Assembly (NCBI GenBank): GCA_035949055.1
Contig: DASZIO010000032.1
Location: 1-35,302 of the forward strand
DNA length: 35,302 nucleotides
Direction of reading: 5' to 3'
Source: Bog-756 sp035949055
GTDB lineage: Bacteria > Actinomycetota > Acidimicrobiia > Acidimicrobiales > RAAP-2
Part shown: in pieces, positions 7,480 to 17,756 of the stretch
Layout: each line of letters starts with the position of its first letter
Numbering within the stretch: the stretch's first letter is position 1
The notes under the pieces: generated by a model
What the model was told of the DNA's origin: nothing
The model's database searches: none
Seen by the model: only the letters and a program-made list of their open reading frames with translations
Translations under genes and position numbers: made by a program

Positions 7480-9437
7480 GATTTCCCCATTGTGCGTTCT
7501 CCCGGCCGTTCTCCGAACCGTCCCCCGGCGGCCAGCGGCGTGTGCAACCTCTCGAACACCGCCGCGCCCACCTCGGCCGGCAACCACGATACGCCCAGGA
7601 GCTCGTCTTTCGATGCACCGCGCAGACCACGCAACCCGCCGAACTGGTCTACGAGCCGGGCCCGTCGCTTGGGTCCGAGGCCCGGAACGCCGTCCAGGGC
7701 ACCCTCGGTCATCCGCTTGCCCCGGAGAGTGCGGTGGTAGGAGACGGCGAAGCGGTGAGCCTCGTCCCGGACCCGCTGCAGGAGATAGAGACCCTCCGAT
7801 TGCCGGGACAGGCGGATCGGCTCGGTGCTTCCGGGCCGGTAGATCTCCTCGAAGCTCTTGGCCAGGGACGCGATGGGGATCCGGTCGGTCAGGCCGAGCG
7901 AGGCCAGCACCCGGACCCCCACGTTGAGCTGGCCGAGGCCCCCGTCGAGCAGCAGGAGCTGGGGTGGGTAGGCGAAGCGGCGCCGCGACGGACGATGACC
8001 GTCCCCCGCCGCGTCGGAGCCGTTCCCCTCCGGCCTCGTGGCGGGGACCGCGGCCTCTTCGGCGAGCAGGGCGGACAGCCGCCTCGTGAGCACTTCCTCC
8101 ATAGCGGCATAGTCGTCGTTGCCTGGGACGGAGGACACTCGGTAGTGGCGATAGTCGCTCTTCTTCGGGAGCCCGTCCTCGAAGACCACCATCGACCCGA
8201 CGTAGTCGGTGCCCTGGAGGTGGCTCATGTCGTAGCACTCGATGCGCAAGGGGGCGTCAGGCAGTCCGAGCTCCTGCTGCAGCGACTCGAGCGCCCGGGC
8301 CCGGCTGTTGTGGTCGGAGGTCCGATGCAACCGGTGGCGCAGGAACGACTCCCCGGCGTTCTGCTCGACCGTCTGGAGGAGGGCGCGCTTGGGACCGCGG
8401 ACCGGGACCCGTACGGCCACCGGACCACCCCGCTGCCGAGCGAGGTAGTCAGTAACCGCCGCGGCGTCCTCGGGCATGGTTGGAACGAGCACTTGGCGGG
8501 GCACGCCCGAGGCCGCGTCGGCGTAGACGTCAACGAGGACCCGCTCGATGAGCTCGCCCTGGCTCAGGTCTTCGACCTTGTCCACGAAGAGGGCCGAACG
8601 ACCGATGACCTTGCCCGACCGGACGTGGAACACCTGTACCGCCGCTTCGAGCTCGTCTCCGGCCAGACCGAACACGTCCAAGTCCTCGCGGTGCCCGAGC
8701 TCCATCTGGCGAACGGCGTCGGCGGTCCGGATGGCCTCGAGCTTGTCGCGGAGTACCGAGGCCCGTTCGAACTCGAGGGCTTCGGAAGCCTCGAGCATGG
8801 TTCGCTCGAGCTCGTGCTCGAGCGAACGGGTGTCACCACCGAGGAAGGAGACCAGGTCGTCCACCATCCGGTCGTAGTCGTCATGGTCCACCGCGCCGAC
8901 GCACGGCCCCGAGCAGCGTTCGATGTGGTACATCAGGCATGGACGGCCCAGGCGCTCATGGCGACGGAACTTCGTGTCCGAGCAGGTCCGCACCGGGAAC
9001 GACCGCAGCAGCAGGTCGAGCGTGTCGCGGATGGCCCCCACGTTCGGATACGGCCCGAAATAACGCACGCCGCTCCGCTTGCGGCCCCGGACCACGGCGG
9101 GTCGCGGCCACTTGTCGGACATGGTGATGGCCAGCCATGGGTAGCTCTTGTCGTCCTTGAGACGCACGTTGAAGCGCGGCTGGTTTCGCTTGATGAGGTT
9201 GTGCTCGAGCAGCAGGGCCTCCGCTTCCGAGTCGACCACCATCCACTCGACGTGGTCGGCCTGGTGGACCATCTGGGCCGTCCGGGGACCGAGGCCGGCC
9301 GGGTCCTGGAAGTACGAGTTCAGACGCTGCCTCAGCGATTTCGCCTTGCCCACATAGAGCACCCGGCCGTCGCGGTCGACGAACTGGTACGAACCAGGAG
9401 CATCGGGGACGGAGCCAGGAGGCGGGCGGGTGACCAC
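7476..9437 (-). CDS. uvrC: Excinuclease ABC subunit C
   Basis: UvrC makes both incisions around a lesion in nucleotide excision repair. The 653-residue product has the GIY-YIG nuclease domain (about 12-95; GSYQF...VLYVGKAKSLRQRL), a UVR motif that binds UvrB (about 205-240; EALEFERASVLRDKLEAI), the RNase H-like 5' incision domain (IECYDMSHLQGTDYVGSMVV; LLLLDGGLGQL with catalytic Asp; HRFAVSYHR) and a C-terminal double helix-hairpin-helix (VPGLGPKRRARLVDQFGG). A Ser/Asp/Gly-rich insert near residue 465 is variable. The GTG start is assigned by homology; a G-run is only two bases upstream. It leads uvrC-rapZ-yvcK and is divergent from nadA. Confidence 0.96.
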   Translation of the reverse strand: MVTRPPPGSVPDAPGSYQFVDRDGRVLYVGKAKSLRQRLNSYFQDPAGLGPRTAQMVHQADHVEWMVVDSEAEALLLEHNLIKRNQPRFNVRLKDDKSYPWLAITMSDKWPRPAVVRGRKRSGVRYFGPYPNVGAIRDTLDLLLRSFPVRTCSDTKFRRHERLGRPCLMYHIERCSGPCVGAVDHDDYDRMVDDLVSFLGGDTRSLEHELERTMLEASEALEFERASVLRDKLEAIRTADAVRQMELGHREDLDVFGLAGDELEAAVQVFHVRSGKVIGRSALFVDKVEDLSQGELIERVLVDVYADAASGVPRQVLVPTMPEDAAAVTDYLARQRGGPVAVRVPVRGPKRALLQTVEQNAGESFLRHRLHRTSDHNSRARALESLQQELGLPDAPLRIECYDMSHLQGTDYVGSMVVFEDGLPKKSDYRHYRVSSVPGNDDYAAMEEVLTRRLSALLAEEAAVPATRPEGNGSDAAGDGHRPSRRRFAYPPQLLLLDGGLGQLNVGVRVLASLGLTDRIPIASLAKSFEEIYRPGSTEPIRLSRQSEGLYLLQRVRDEAHRFAVSYHRTLRGKRMTEGALDGVPGLGPKRRARLVDQFGGLRGLRGASKDELLGVSWLPAEVGAAVFERLHTPLAAGGRFGERPGERTMGKS

Positions 9438-9520
9438 GTCCCCCAGTGTGCCGTGCCCGGGCCGACACGCGACGCGCCGACCGCTGACCGGTCACCCGCA
9501 CGGCCGGGAGGTTGTGGGCA

Positions 9521-9526
9521 TAGACT
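9521..9526 (+). promoter_or_regulatory. Candidate -10 box for nadA
   Basis: TAGACT fits the actinobacterial TAnnnT -10 consensus and lies in the divergent uvrC/nadA spacer. No good -35 hexamer is seen at the usual distance, so this is a weak call. It would give nadA a leader of roughly 120 bases. Confidence 0.35.
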
Positions 9527-9535
9527 GAGAGCAAA

Positions 9536-9628
9536 CGCCGGCCTGGTATCCGGCGACATCAACCGCTCCGGGGCCGACATCCCCGCGGATGGGCGACCAG
9601 GCTGTCCCCGCCGGCCACGACCGGAGCG
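9536..9628 (+). promoter_or_regulatory. Foldable 5' leader of nadA (possible cis-regulatory RNA)
   Basis: Several perfect complementary arms can be read. A hairpin is CGCCGG (9536-9541) with CCGGCG (9550-9555). Then CGCTCCGG (9564-9571) pairs with CCGGAGCG (9621-9628), and directly inside it GGCCG (9572-9576) pairs with CGGCC (9612-9616). The enclosed part holds CATCC-CCGC-GGATG (9578-9591). The structure ends eight bases before the Shine-Dalgarno at 9636. I do not recognise a known NAD riboswitch class. In GC-rich DNA some pairing is expected by chance, so this is a candidate only. Confidence 0.35.
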
Positions 9629-9653
9629 CCTCCATAAGGGGGTTACACCCGAC

Positions 9654-10769
9654 ATGCTCCGGCTCCAGACACCGCTCCCCGATCGCTACACCAAGGCCGA
9701 CCCCGACCAGCTCGCCGCTTGGATCGCCCGGACCAAGTCCGAGCTCGGCCCGCGGCTGATCATCCTCGGGCACCATTACCAGCGGGATGAGGTGATGGCC
9801 TGGGCGGACGCCCGGGGCGACTCGTTCGGGTTGTCCCGCATCGCCGCCGGCCAGTCCGAGGCCGAGTTCGTCGTGTTCTGTGGCGTGCACTTCATGGCCG
9901 AGTCGGCCGACATCCTGACTGGCCCGCACCAGCAGGTCGTCCTCCCGGACCTCAACGCCGGTTGCTCGATGGCCGACATGGCCGACATCGATTCGGTCGA
10001 AGAGGCGTGGGACACGCTCGCCGAGGTGACCGACGTCGATCACGTGGTGCCGGTCACCTACATGAATTCCTCGGCTGCGTTGAAGGCATTCGTCGGCCGC
10101 CACGGGGGGGTGGTGTGCACGTCCTCGAATGCGCGGGCTGTCCTGACCTGGGCGCTGTCCTCGGTCGGCGCCGGGGGCGCCGGTGGCGACCAGGTGCTGT
10201 TCTTCCCCGACCAGCACCTCGGGCGAAATACCGGCTTCGAGCTCGGCTACGCCGAGGGGGACATGGCGGTGTGGAATCCCCGGCTGACACGGGGCGGTCT
10301 CGACGATCTCGCCCTCAAGACCGCCGCCCTCCTGCTGTGGAAGGGCCACTGTTCGGTACACCAGCGGTTCCGGCCCGCCCACATCGGGGCTTTCCGGGCC
10401 GAACATCCCGAGGGCATCGTCGTGGTCCACCCCGAGTGCGCCCATGACGTGGTCGCCCTGGCCGATCAGGTCGGCTCCACCGACTACATCATCGGGGCGG
10501 TGGCCGATGCCCCCTCCGGAGCGGTGATCGGGGTGGGTACCGAGATCCATCTGGTCAAACGGCTGGACGAGGAGGCGCCGGACAAGACCGTGGTGTCGCT
10601 CGACCCCCTGGTCTGTCCCTGTTCGACCATGTTCCGCATCGACGCCGCCCACCTGGCGTGGATCCTGGAGGGTCTGGTCGTTGGGGAGGTCCGCAACCGG
10701 ATCACCGTGGACGAGGAGACCGCGGGCTGGGCTCGCGTGGCCCTGGAGCGGATGCTGGCCACGGTCTGA
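9654..10769 (+). CDS. nadA: Quinolinate synthase (4Fe-4S)
   Basis: NadA condenses iminoaspartate with dihydroxyacetone phosphate to make quinolinate in de novo NAD synthesis. The 371-residue product carries the family blocks ILGHHYQRDEVMAWAD, VFCGVHFMAESADIL, VTYMNSSAALKAF, VCTSSNA and FFPDQHLGRNTG. Three Cys-bearing motifs fit the iron-sulphur ligands: LNAGCSMADM, VVHPECAHDVV and LVCPCSTMF. The ATG at 9654 is chosen because AAGGGGG (9636-9642) lies upstream and the conserved region begins soon after; the frame is open further upstream only as antisense of uvrC. nadB and nadC are not in the window. It is the only plus-strand gene between the uvr genes. Confidence 0.96.
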   Translation: MLRLQTPLPDRYTKADPDQLAAWIARTKSELGPRLIILGHHYQRDEVMAWADARGDSFGLSRIAAGQSEAEFVVFCGVHFMAESADILTGPHQQVVLPDLNAGCSMADMADIDSVEEAWDTLAEVTDVDHVVPVTYMNSSAALKAFVGRHGGVVCTSSNARAVLTWALSSVGAGGAGGDQVLFFPDQHLGRNTGFELGYAEGDMAVWNPRLTRGGLDDLALKTAALLLWKGHCSVHQRFRPAHIGAFRAEHPEGIVVVHPECAHDVVALADQVGSTDYIIGAVADAPSGAVIGVGTEIHLVKRLDEEAPDKTVVSLDPLVCPCSTMFRIDAAHLAWILEGLVVGEVRNRITVDEETAGWARVALERMLATV

Positions 10770-10853
10770 TCCCGACGAGTGATTCGGCGCGGGTGACCGG
10801 CGCGCGGTGAGCGGGCCGACGGGCCGTATGATCGGCCTGGCATCGACCTCCGC

Positions 10854-10939
10854 TGATCGGCCTGGGTGATCGGCCTGGGTGATCGGCCTGGGTGATCGGC
10901 CTGGGTGGATCGGCCTGGGTGATCCGCTTGGGTGAACGG
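10854..10939. repeat. 13-bp tandem repeat, about 6.5 units, in nadA|uvrA convergent spacer
   Basis: The unit is TGATCGGCCTGGG. Copies at 10854, 10867, 10880 and 10893 are identical. The fifth (10906-10919) has one extra G, the sixth (10920-10932) has two substitutions (TGATCCGCTTGGG), and a partial copy (TGAACGG) follows. An isolated near copy lies at 10829-10840. The period is not a multiple of three, and the array lies between the nadA stop and the uvrA stop, so it is non-coding. The array ends about 17 bases before the uvrA stop. No strong hairpin or T tract is evident. Confidence 0.93.
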
Positions 10940-10955
10940 TACGGGCGTCGGTGGG

Positions 10956-13922
<2,967 letters not shown>

Positions 13923-13961
13923 GAGGCTGAGGATACCGGTGCGGGTGGTCGTGCCCGGCGG

Positions 13962-16136
13962 TCACGGACCGCCGACGACCTCGACGTCGGCCGTCTCGAT
14001 GTCGGTGGGTTGGGGATCGACGATGTCGACGTCAGCCGTGTCGCCGGGGAGGACCATCGAACCGTCCACCGGATCCCGCACCAGGAACGACCGGAGCTCA
14101 GAGATCTCGTCGCGCAGCAGTGCCGCCTCCTCGAACCGCAGCTCCGCTGCGGCCCGGCCCATCTCGGCATCGAGCCGGTGGATGAGGCCGGAGAGCTCGT
14201 CTGCGTCGGGACCGAGCGCCTGGACCATCTCCGCCGCGGCCGCCTTCGGGTCGACCCCCCCGCTCCGCATCGACTGGGCCCGCTCGGCCGTGGTGCGGCT
14301 GTTGGGGCCGGAGGAGATGGCCGCCGATCCGATCCCCTCGCCCCGCACGCGTTCGAGGATGTCGGTGACCGATTTGGTGATGGACTGAGGATCGATGCCG
14401 TGCTCCTCGTTGTAGGTGATCTGGCGGGCCCGGCGACGCTGGGTCACGCTGATGGCCTCGGTCATCGAGTCGGTTATGCGGTCGGCGTACAACACCACCC
14501 GGCCGTTGACATTGCGGGCGGCACGCCCCATGGTCTGGATGAGGGAGGGGGCCGAGCGCAGGAATCCCTCCTTGTCGGCGTCGAGCACCGCCACCAGGGC
14601 CACTTCGGGGAGGTCGAGGCCCTCGCGCAGGAGGTTGATCCCGACCAGCACGTCGAAGGTGCCGAGCCGGAGCTCGCGGAGGAGCTCGATCCGGGCCACG
14701 GTGTCCACGTCCGAGTGGAGGTACTGGACCCGGACACCCTGTTCGGCGAGGTAGTCGGTGAGATCCTCGGCCATCTTTTTGGTCAGGGTGGTGATCAGGA
14801 CCCGGTTGCCGTGGGCCACCGTGGCCTCGATCCGCTCGCGCAGATCGTCGATCTGGCCGGTGGTCGGACGGATGTCCACCTCCGGGTCGACCAGGCCGGT
14901 GGGACGAATGACCTGCTCGACGACGTTGGCGCTGTGCTCGAGCTCCCAAGGGCCCGGGGTGGCCGACAGCAGAATGGCCTGCCCGGTGCGCTCGACGAAT
15001 TCCTCGAACCGCAGGGGCCGGTTGTCCAGCGCCGAGGGAAGTCGGAAGCCGTGGTCGACCAGGGTCTCCTTGCGCGAGCGGTCCCCGGCGAATTGGCCCC
15101 GGAGCTGTGGTACGGCCACATGGCTCTCGTCGACCACCACCAGGAAGTCCTTGGGGAAGAAGTCGAGCAGCGTGAAGGGCGCCTCCCCCGCGGCCCGCCC
15201 GTCGAGGTGGCGGCTGTAGTTCTCGATCCCGCTACACACGCCGGTCTCCGCCAGCATCTCGAGGTCGTACTCGGTGCGCATGCGCAACCGCTGGGCCTCG
15301 AGCAGCTTTCCGGCGTCGGTGAGCTCGCCCAGCCGCTGGCGCAGTTCGGCCTCGATGCCGACCAGGGCCGCCTGCATCCGCTCGTCGCCGGCCCCGTAGT
15401 GCGTGTTGGCGAACACCACCAGTTCGTCGAGCTCGTCCCCGATCTCACCGGTGGTCACATCGAAGGGACGGATCCGCTCGACGGTGTCCCCGAAGAACTC
15501 GATGCGGACGGCCTGGCTCTCGTAAGCGGCGTGGATCTCGACGGTGTCGCCCCGCGCCCGGAACTGCCCCCGTGACAGCGTCATGTCGTTGCGCGTGTAC
15601 TGGAGCTCGACCAGTCGCCTGAGCAGGGAACGCTGCTCGTGCACCTCGCCCGGCCGGAGGGCCACGATGCGGTCGCGGTATTCCTCGGGTGAGCCCAGTC
15701 CGTAGATACACGAGACCGAGGCCACGACGACCGTGTCCGGCCGCAACAGCAGGGACGAGGTGCAGGCGTGCCGGAGGCGGTCGATCTCGTCGTTGATCGA
15801 CGAGTCCTTCTCTATGTAGGTGTCCGAGGAGGGTACGTAGGCCTCGGGCTGGTAGTAGTCGTAGTACGAGACGAAGTACTCCACCCGGTTTCGGGGGAAC
15901 AGCTCCTTGAGCTCGGCGGCCAGCTGCGCAGCCAGGGATTTGTTGGGCTCGATGATCAGGGTCGGCCGCTGTACGCCCTCGATGGTCCAGGCGATAGTGG
16001 CGGTCTTCCCCGACCCGGTGATGCCCAGGAGGGTCTGGTAGCGGTCGCCCCGGCGGAGCCCTTCCACCAGCCCACTGATGGCCTGGGGCTGGTCGCCGGC
16101 CGGTCGGAACGGCGAGATGACCTCGAAGTCGGGCAC
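13962..16136 (-). CDS. uvrB: Excinuclease ABC subunit B
   Basis: UvrB is the helicase-like damage-verification subunit that recruits UvrC. Visible features are Walker A GITGSGKTATIAW, the damage-probing beta-hairpin around YDYYQPEAYVPSSDTYIEKD, the helicase motif VVVDESHVAVPQL, motif VI-like QTMGRAARNVNGRVVLYAD, and a C-terminal UVR motif (ELRFEEAALLRDEISELR). From the GTG at 16136 it is 724 residues, aligning with the usual N-terminus (DFEVISPFRPAGDQPQAI). The frame continues upstream, and a TTG at 16166 is an alternative. GGGAGG directly abuts the GTG, which is too close for a normal Shine-Dalgarno, and both lie inside an inverted repeat. A short acidic tail follows the UVR motif. Confidence 0.96.
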   Translation of the reverse strand: MPDFEVISPFRPAGDQPQAISGLVEGLRRGDRYQTLLGITGSGKTATIAWTIEGVQRPTLIIEPNKSLAAQLAAELKELFPRNRVEYFVSYYDYYQPEAYVPSSDTYIEKDSSINDEIDRLRHACTSSLLLRPDTVVVASVSCIYGLGSPEEYRDRIVALRPGEVHEQRSLLRRLVELQYTRNDMTLSRGQFRARGDTVEIHAAYESQAVRIEFFGDTVERIRPFDVTTGEIGDELDELVVFANTHYGAGDERMQAALVGIEAELRQRLGELTDAGKLLEAQRLRMRTEYDLEMLAETGVCSGIENYSRHLDGRAAGEAPFTLLDFFPKDFLVVVDESHVAVPQLRGQFAGDRSRKETLVDHGFRLPSALDNRPLRFEEFVERTGQAILLSATPGPWELEHSANVVEQVIRPTGLVDPEVDIRPTTGQIDDLRERIEATVAHGNRVLITTLTKKMAEDLTDYLAEQGVRVQYLHSDVDTVARIELLRELRLGTFDVLVGINLLREGLDLPEVALVAVLDADKEGFLRSAPSLIQTMGRAARNVNGRVVLYADRITDSMTEAISVTQRRRARQITYNEEHGIDPQSITKSVTDILERVRGEGIGSAAISSGPNSRTTAERAQSMRSGGVDPKAAAAEMVQALGPDADELSGLIHRLDAEMGRAAAELRFEEAALLRDEISELRSFLVRDPVDGSMVLPGDTADVDIVDPQPTDIETADVEVVGGP

Positions 16137-16160
16137 CCTCCCGATGGTACCGGGAGGGTG
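16134..16160 (-). promoter_or_regulatory. Perfect 10-bp inverted repeat covering the apparent uvrB start
   Basis: Arms CACCCTCCCG (16160-16151) and CGGGAGGGTG (16143-16134) on the minus strand are exact complements around a 7-base loop GTACCAT. The 3' arm contains GGGAGG and the GTG start of uvrB. In RNA this would be a stable GC hairpin hiding the start region; in DNA it could be an operator. It lies between the coaE stop and uvrB, so it could also slow or end coaE transcription, but no T tract follows. Confidence 0.6.
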
Positions 16161-16204
16161 TGACAACAGGTCCCCGACGGGCGGCCGGGGTCGCCGTGAG
16201 GGCC

Positions 16205-16849
16205 TCAGGTGGCAGTGGGGGGTGCCGAGGCCCGCCGGGAGTGACTGCGCCGGCGCAGCTCGAGCAGCGCCTTCCACACCCGCTCGACTTCGCGGCCGAG
16301 GTGGTCGAGGTTGCCGGTGTTGTCGATGACCAGGTCGGCCCCGTCGAGACGGGTCTGGCGGTCGGCCTGCGCACCGATGCGAGCGCCGGCGTCAGCCGGC
16401 GTCATGCCCCGCTGGGCGACCAGGCGCTCGAGGGCCAGATCGGTCGGTGTGTCCACCACCACCACTGCGGCCAGGTCGAGGAGCTCGCGATGAGCGGGGC
16501 GAAGAAGGGGGATGTCCAGCACCACGATGTCGTCGTCGCCGGCGTAGCGGTCCTTGCGGGCGATCATCTCGACCCCGATGGCCGGATGTGTGATGCCATT
16601 GAGGTCGGCCAGGGCCTCAGGGTGGCCGAAGGTCAGCTCGGCCAGCCGGGGACGGTCGATCTGACCGTCCGGATCCACGATGCCGGGCCCGAAGCGGTCG
16701 ACGAGGGCCTGATAGGCCGGGCCGCCCGGGGCGACCACCTCCCGGGCGATCAGGTCGGCGTCGATCAGTTTGGCGCCCTTGCCGACCAGTAGGTCGGCGA
16801 CGGTCGACTTCCCGGACCCGATGCCGCCGGTGAGCCCGACGGCGAGCAC
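16205..16849 (-). CDS. coaE: Dephospho-CoA kinase
   Basis: CoaE phosphorylates dephospho-CoA at the 3'-OH of ribose, the last step of coenzyme A synthesis. The 214-residue product has the P-loop VGLTGGIGSGKSTVADLL, the substrate-binding IDADLIAREVV, NGITHPAIG and VVLDIPLL, and the lid-region ERLVAQRGM. The GTG at 16849 is well supported by GGGAGGA (16861-16855) five bases upstream; the frame is open further upstream without meaning. It lacks the C-terminal UPF0157/GrpB-like extension of the mycobacterial enzyme. The gene follows the methyltransferase by 14 bases and precedes uvrB by 68, matching the coaE-uvrB neighbourhood seen in other actinobacteria. Confidence 0.95.
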   Translation of the reverse strand: MLAVGLTGGIGSGKSTVADLLVGKGAKLIDADLIAREVVAPGGPAYQALVDRFGPGIVDPDGQIDRPRLAELTFGHPEALADLNGITHPAIGVEMIARKDRYAGDDDIVVLDIPLLRPAHRELLDLAAVVVVDTPTDLALERLVAQRGMTPADAGARIGAQADRQTRLDGADLVIDNTGNLDHLGREVERVWKALLELRRRSHSRRASAPPTAT

Positions 16850-16863
16850 GCCCGTCCTCCCGA

Positions 16864-17721
16864 TCAGGCCGCCCGCCGCGGTCGGGACGCGGTGGCGAAC
16901 AGGACCATGGTGGTCCGGTCGAGCTGGTCGGTGACGAAGAAGTCGTCGGCCGTGATACCGGTGGTTCCGCCTGAGTCGCCCCGGGCGACCAACCGGTAGG
17001 CCAGCGGCAGCACGCGCGTGTAGATCCCGACGTACCACGAGCGCGGGATGCGATGACGAAGGTCGAGGACGTCCAGGCGAAGGACCTTGTCGGCCTTGCG
17101 CCGGCGGGCGATGAAATCGGCCTTCACCCGGGGCACGGCGTCCATGCCCTGCACCACGACGTCGCAAAAGTGACGGCCCAGCAACTCTTGGAGCTCGGGC
17201 GGCTCGAACAGGTGAACGTGGAACGGGTTCTCGAAGTCGGCGGGCGCGTTCGGGGTCAGGAAAAACACAGTCCCGTCGTCGGCCAGGGCCCGGGCCAGTT
17301 CCCGGACATGCCCCTCGGGGTCCTCGAAGTGCTCGATCAAATGTGAGGAGCACGCCCAGTCGAAGCTGCCCTCGGCCAGGCCCAGGGAGCTGGCGTCCAT
17401 TTGCGCCACCAGCAGCCCTTCCCGCGCCCACCGGCCTTGCGCCGCGGTGACCGCCTCGGTGCTGTAGTCGACCCCGAGCACGGTGCGGTCCTCGGACGTG
17501 AAGCGGGCCGACTCGAAGCCCTGCCCGCATCCGACGTCGAGCATCGTGCCCGGGCCGAGGCGCTCGATGATTGTGCGGTAGCCGGCGGCGTGCAGGGCCA
17601 GCAGCGAGTCGGGGGTGACACCCTCGAGCGGGCGCTCACCGGTGAGTCGCCCGGGCAGGACCGCGCCACGGCCGCCATCATCGGTTCCCCGCTCCCCGAG
17701 GTGGGAATGGTGGATGCTCAA
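16864..17721 (-). CDS. Class I SAM-dependent methyltransferase
   Basis: A Rossmann-fold methyltransferase of the Methyltransf_11/25 type; substrate unknown. Motif I is MLDVGCGQGFESARF, the acidic end of strand 2 is in VLGVDYSTEAV, and motif IV is in DWACSSHLIEHFEDP. A later FFLTPNAP and FHVHLFEPPEL resemble methyltransferases acting on lipids or glycans. The TTG at 17721 is preferred because AGGGAG (17733-17728) lies six bases upstream, giving 285 residues; the frame is open to 18132 but that overlaps the divergent aftD-like gene. It is divergent from aftD, so an envelope-glycan or lipid substrate is possible, yet it lies directly upstream of coaE. Function inferred only to class level. Confidence 0.85.
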   Translation of the reverse strand: MSIHHSHLGERGTDDGGRGAVLPGRLTGERPLEGVTPDSLLALHAAGYRTIIERLGPGTMLDVGCGQGFESARFTSEDRTVLGVDYSTEAVTAAQGRWAREGLLVAQMDASSLGLAEGSFDWACSSHLIEHFEDPEGHVRELARALADDGTVFFLTPNAPADFENPFHVHLFEPPELQELLGRHFCDVVVQGMDAVPRVKADFIARRRKADKVLRLDVLDLRHRIPRSWYVGIYTRVLPLAYRLVARGDSGGTTGITADDFFVTDQLDRTTMVLFATASRPRRAA

Positions 17722-17756
17722 GGCAGGCTCCCTGTCATGGAGGGTGGTCGGCTGCG

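Noticed and set aside
9536..9628. Known NAD riboswitch upstream of nadA
   Set aside because: I could not match conserved loop sequences of a known class, so I kept only a structured-leader call.
7542..9653. Very long open frame on the plus strand antisense to uvrC, in frame with nadA
   Set aside because: High GC makes antisense frames stay open; the translation is unlike any protein family, and conserved NadA sequence starts only near 9654.
10854..10939. Tandem repeat as a possible CRISPR array
   Set aside because: Units are contiguous 13-mers without spacers, and no cas genes are near.
13923..16204. LexA/SOS boxes ahead of uvrA and uvrB
   Set aside because: No GAACN4GTTC-like or related palindrome was seen in either spacer.
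16137..16277. In-frame upstream extension of uvrB by 47 codons
   Set aside because: The extension overlaps coaE and is Pro/Arg-rich; UvrB homology begins at about 16136. A small extension to TTG 16166 remains possible.
16850..17530. In-frame upstream extension of coaE
   Set aside because: It is antiparallel in composition to a normal protein and overlaps the methyltransferase; a good Shine-Dalgarno supports GTG 16849.
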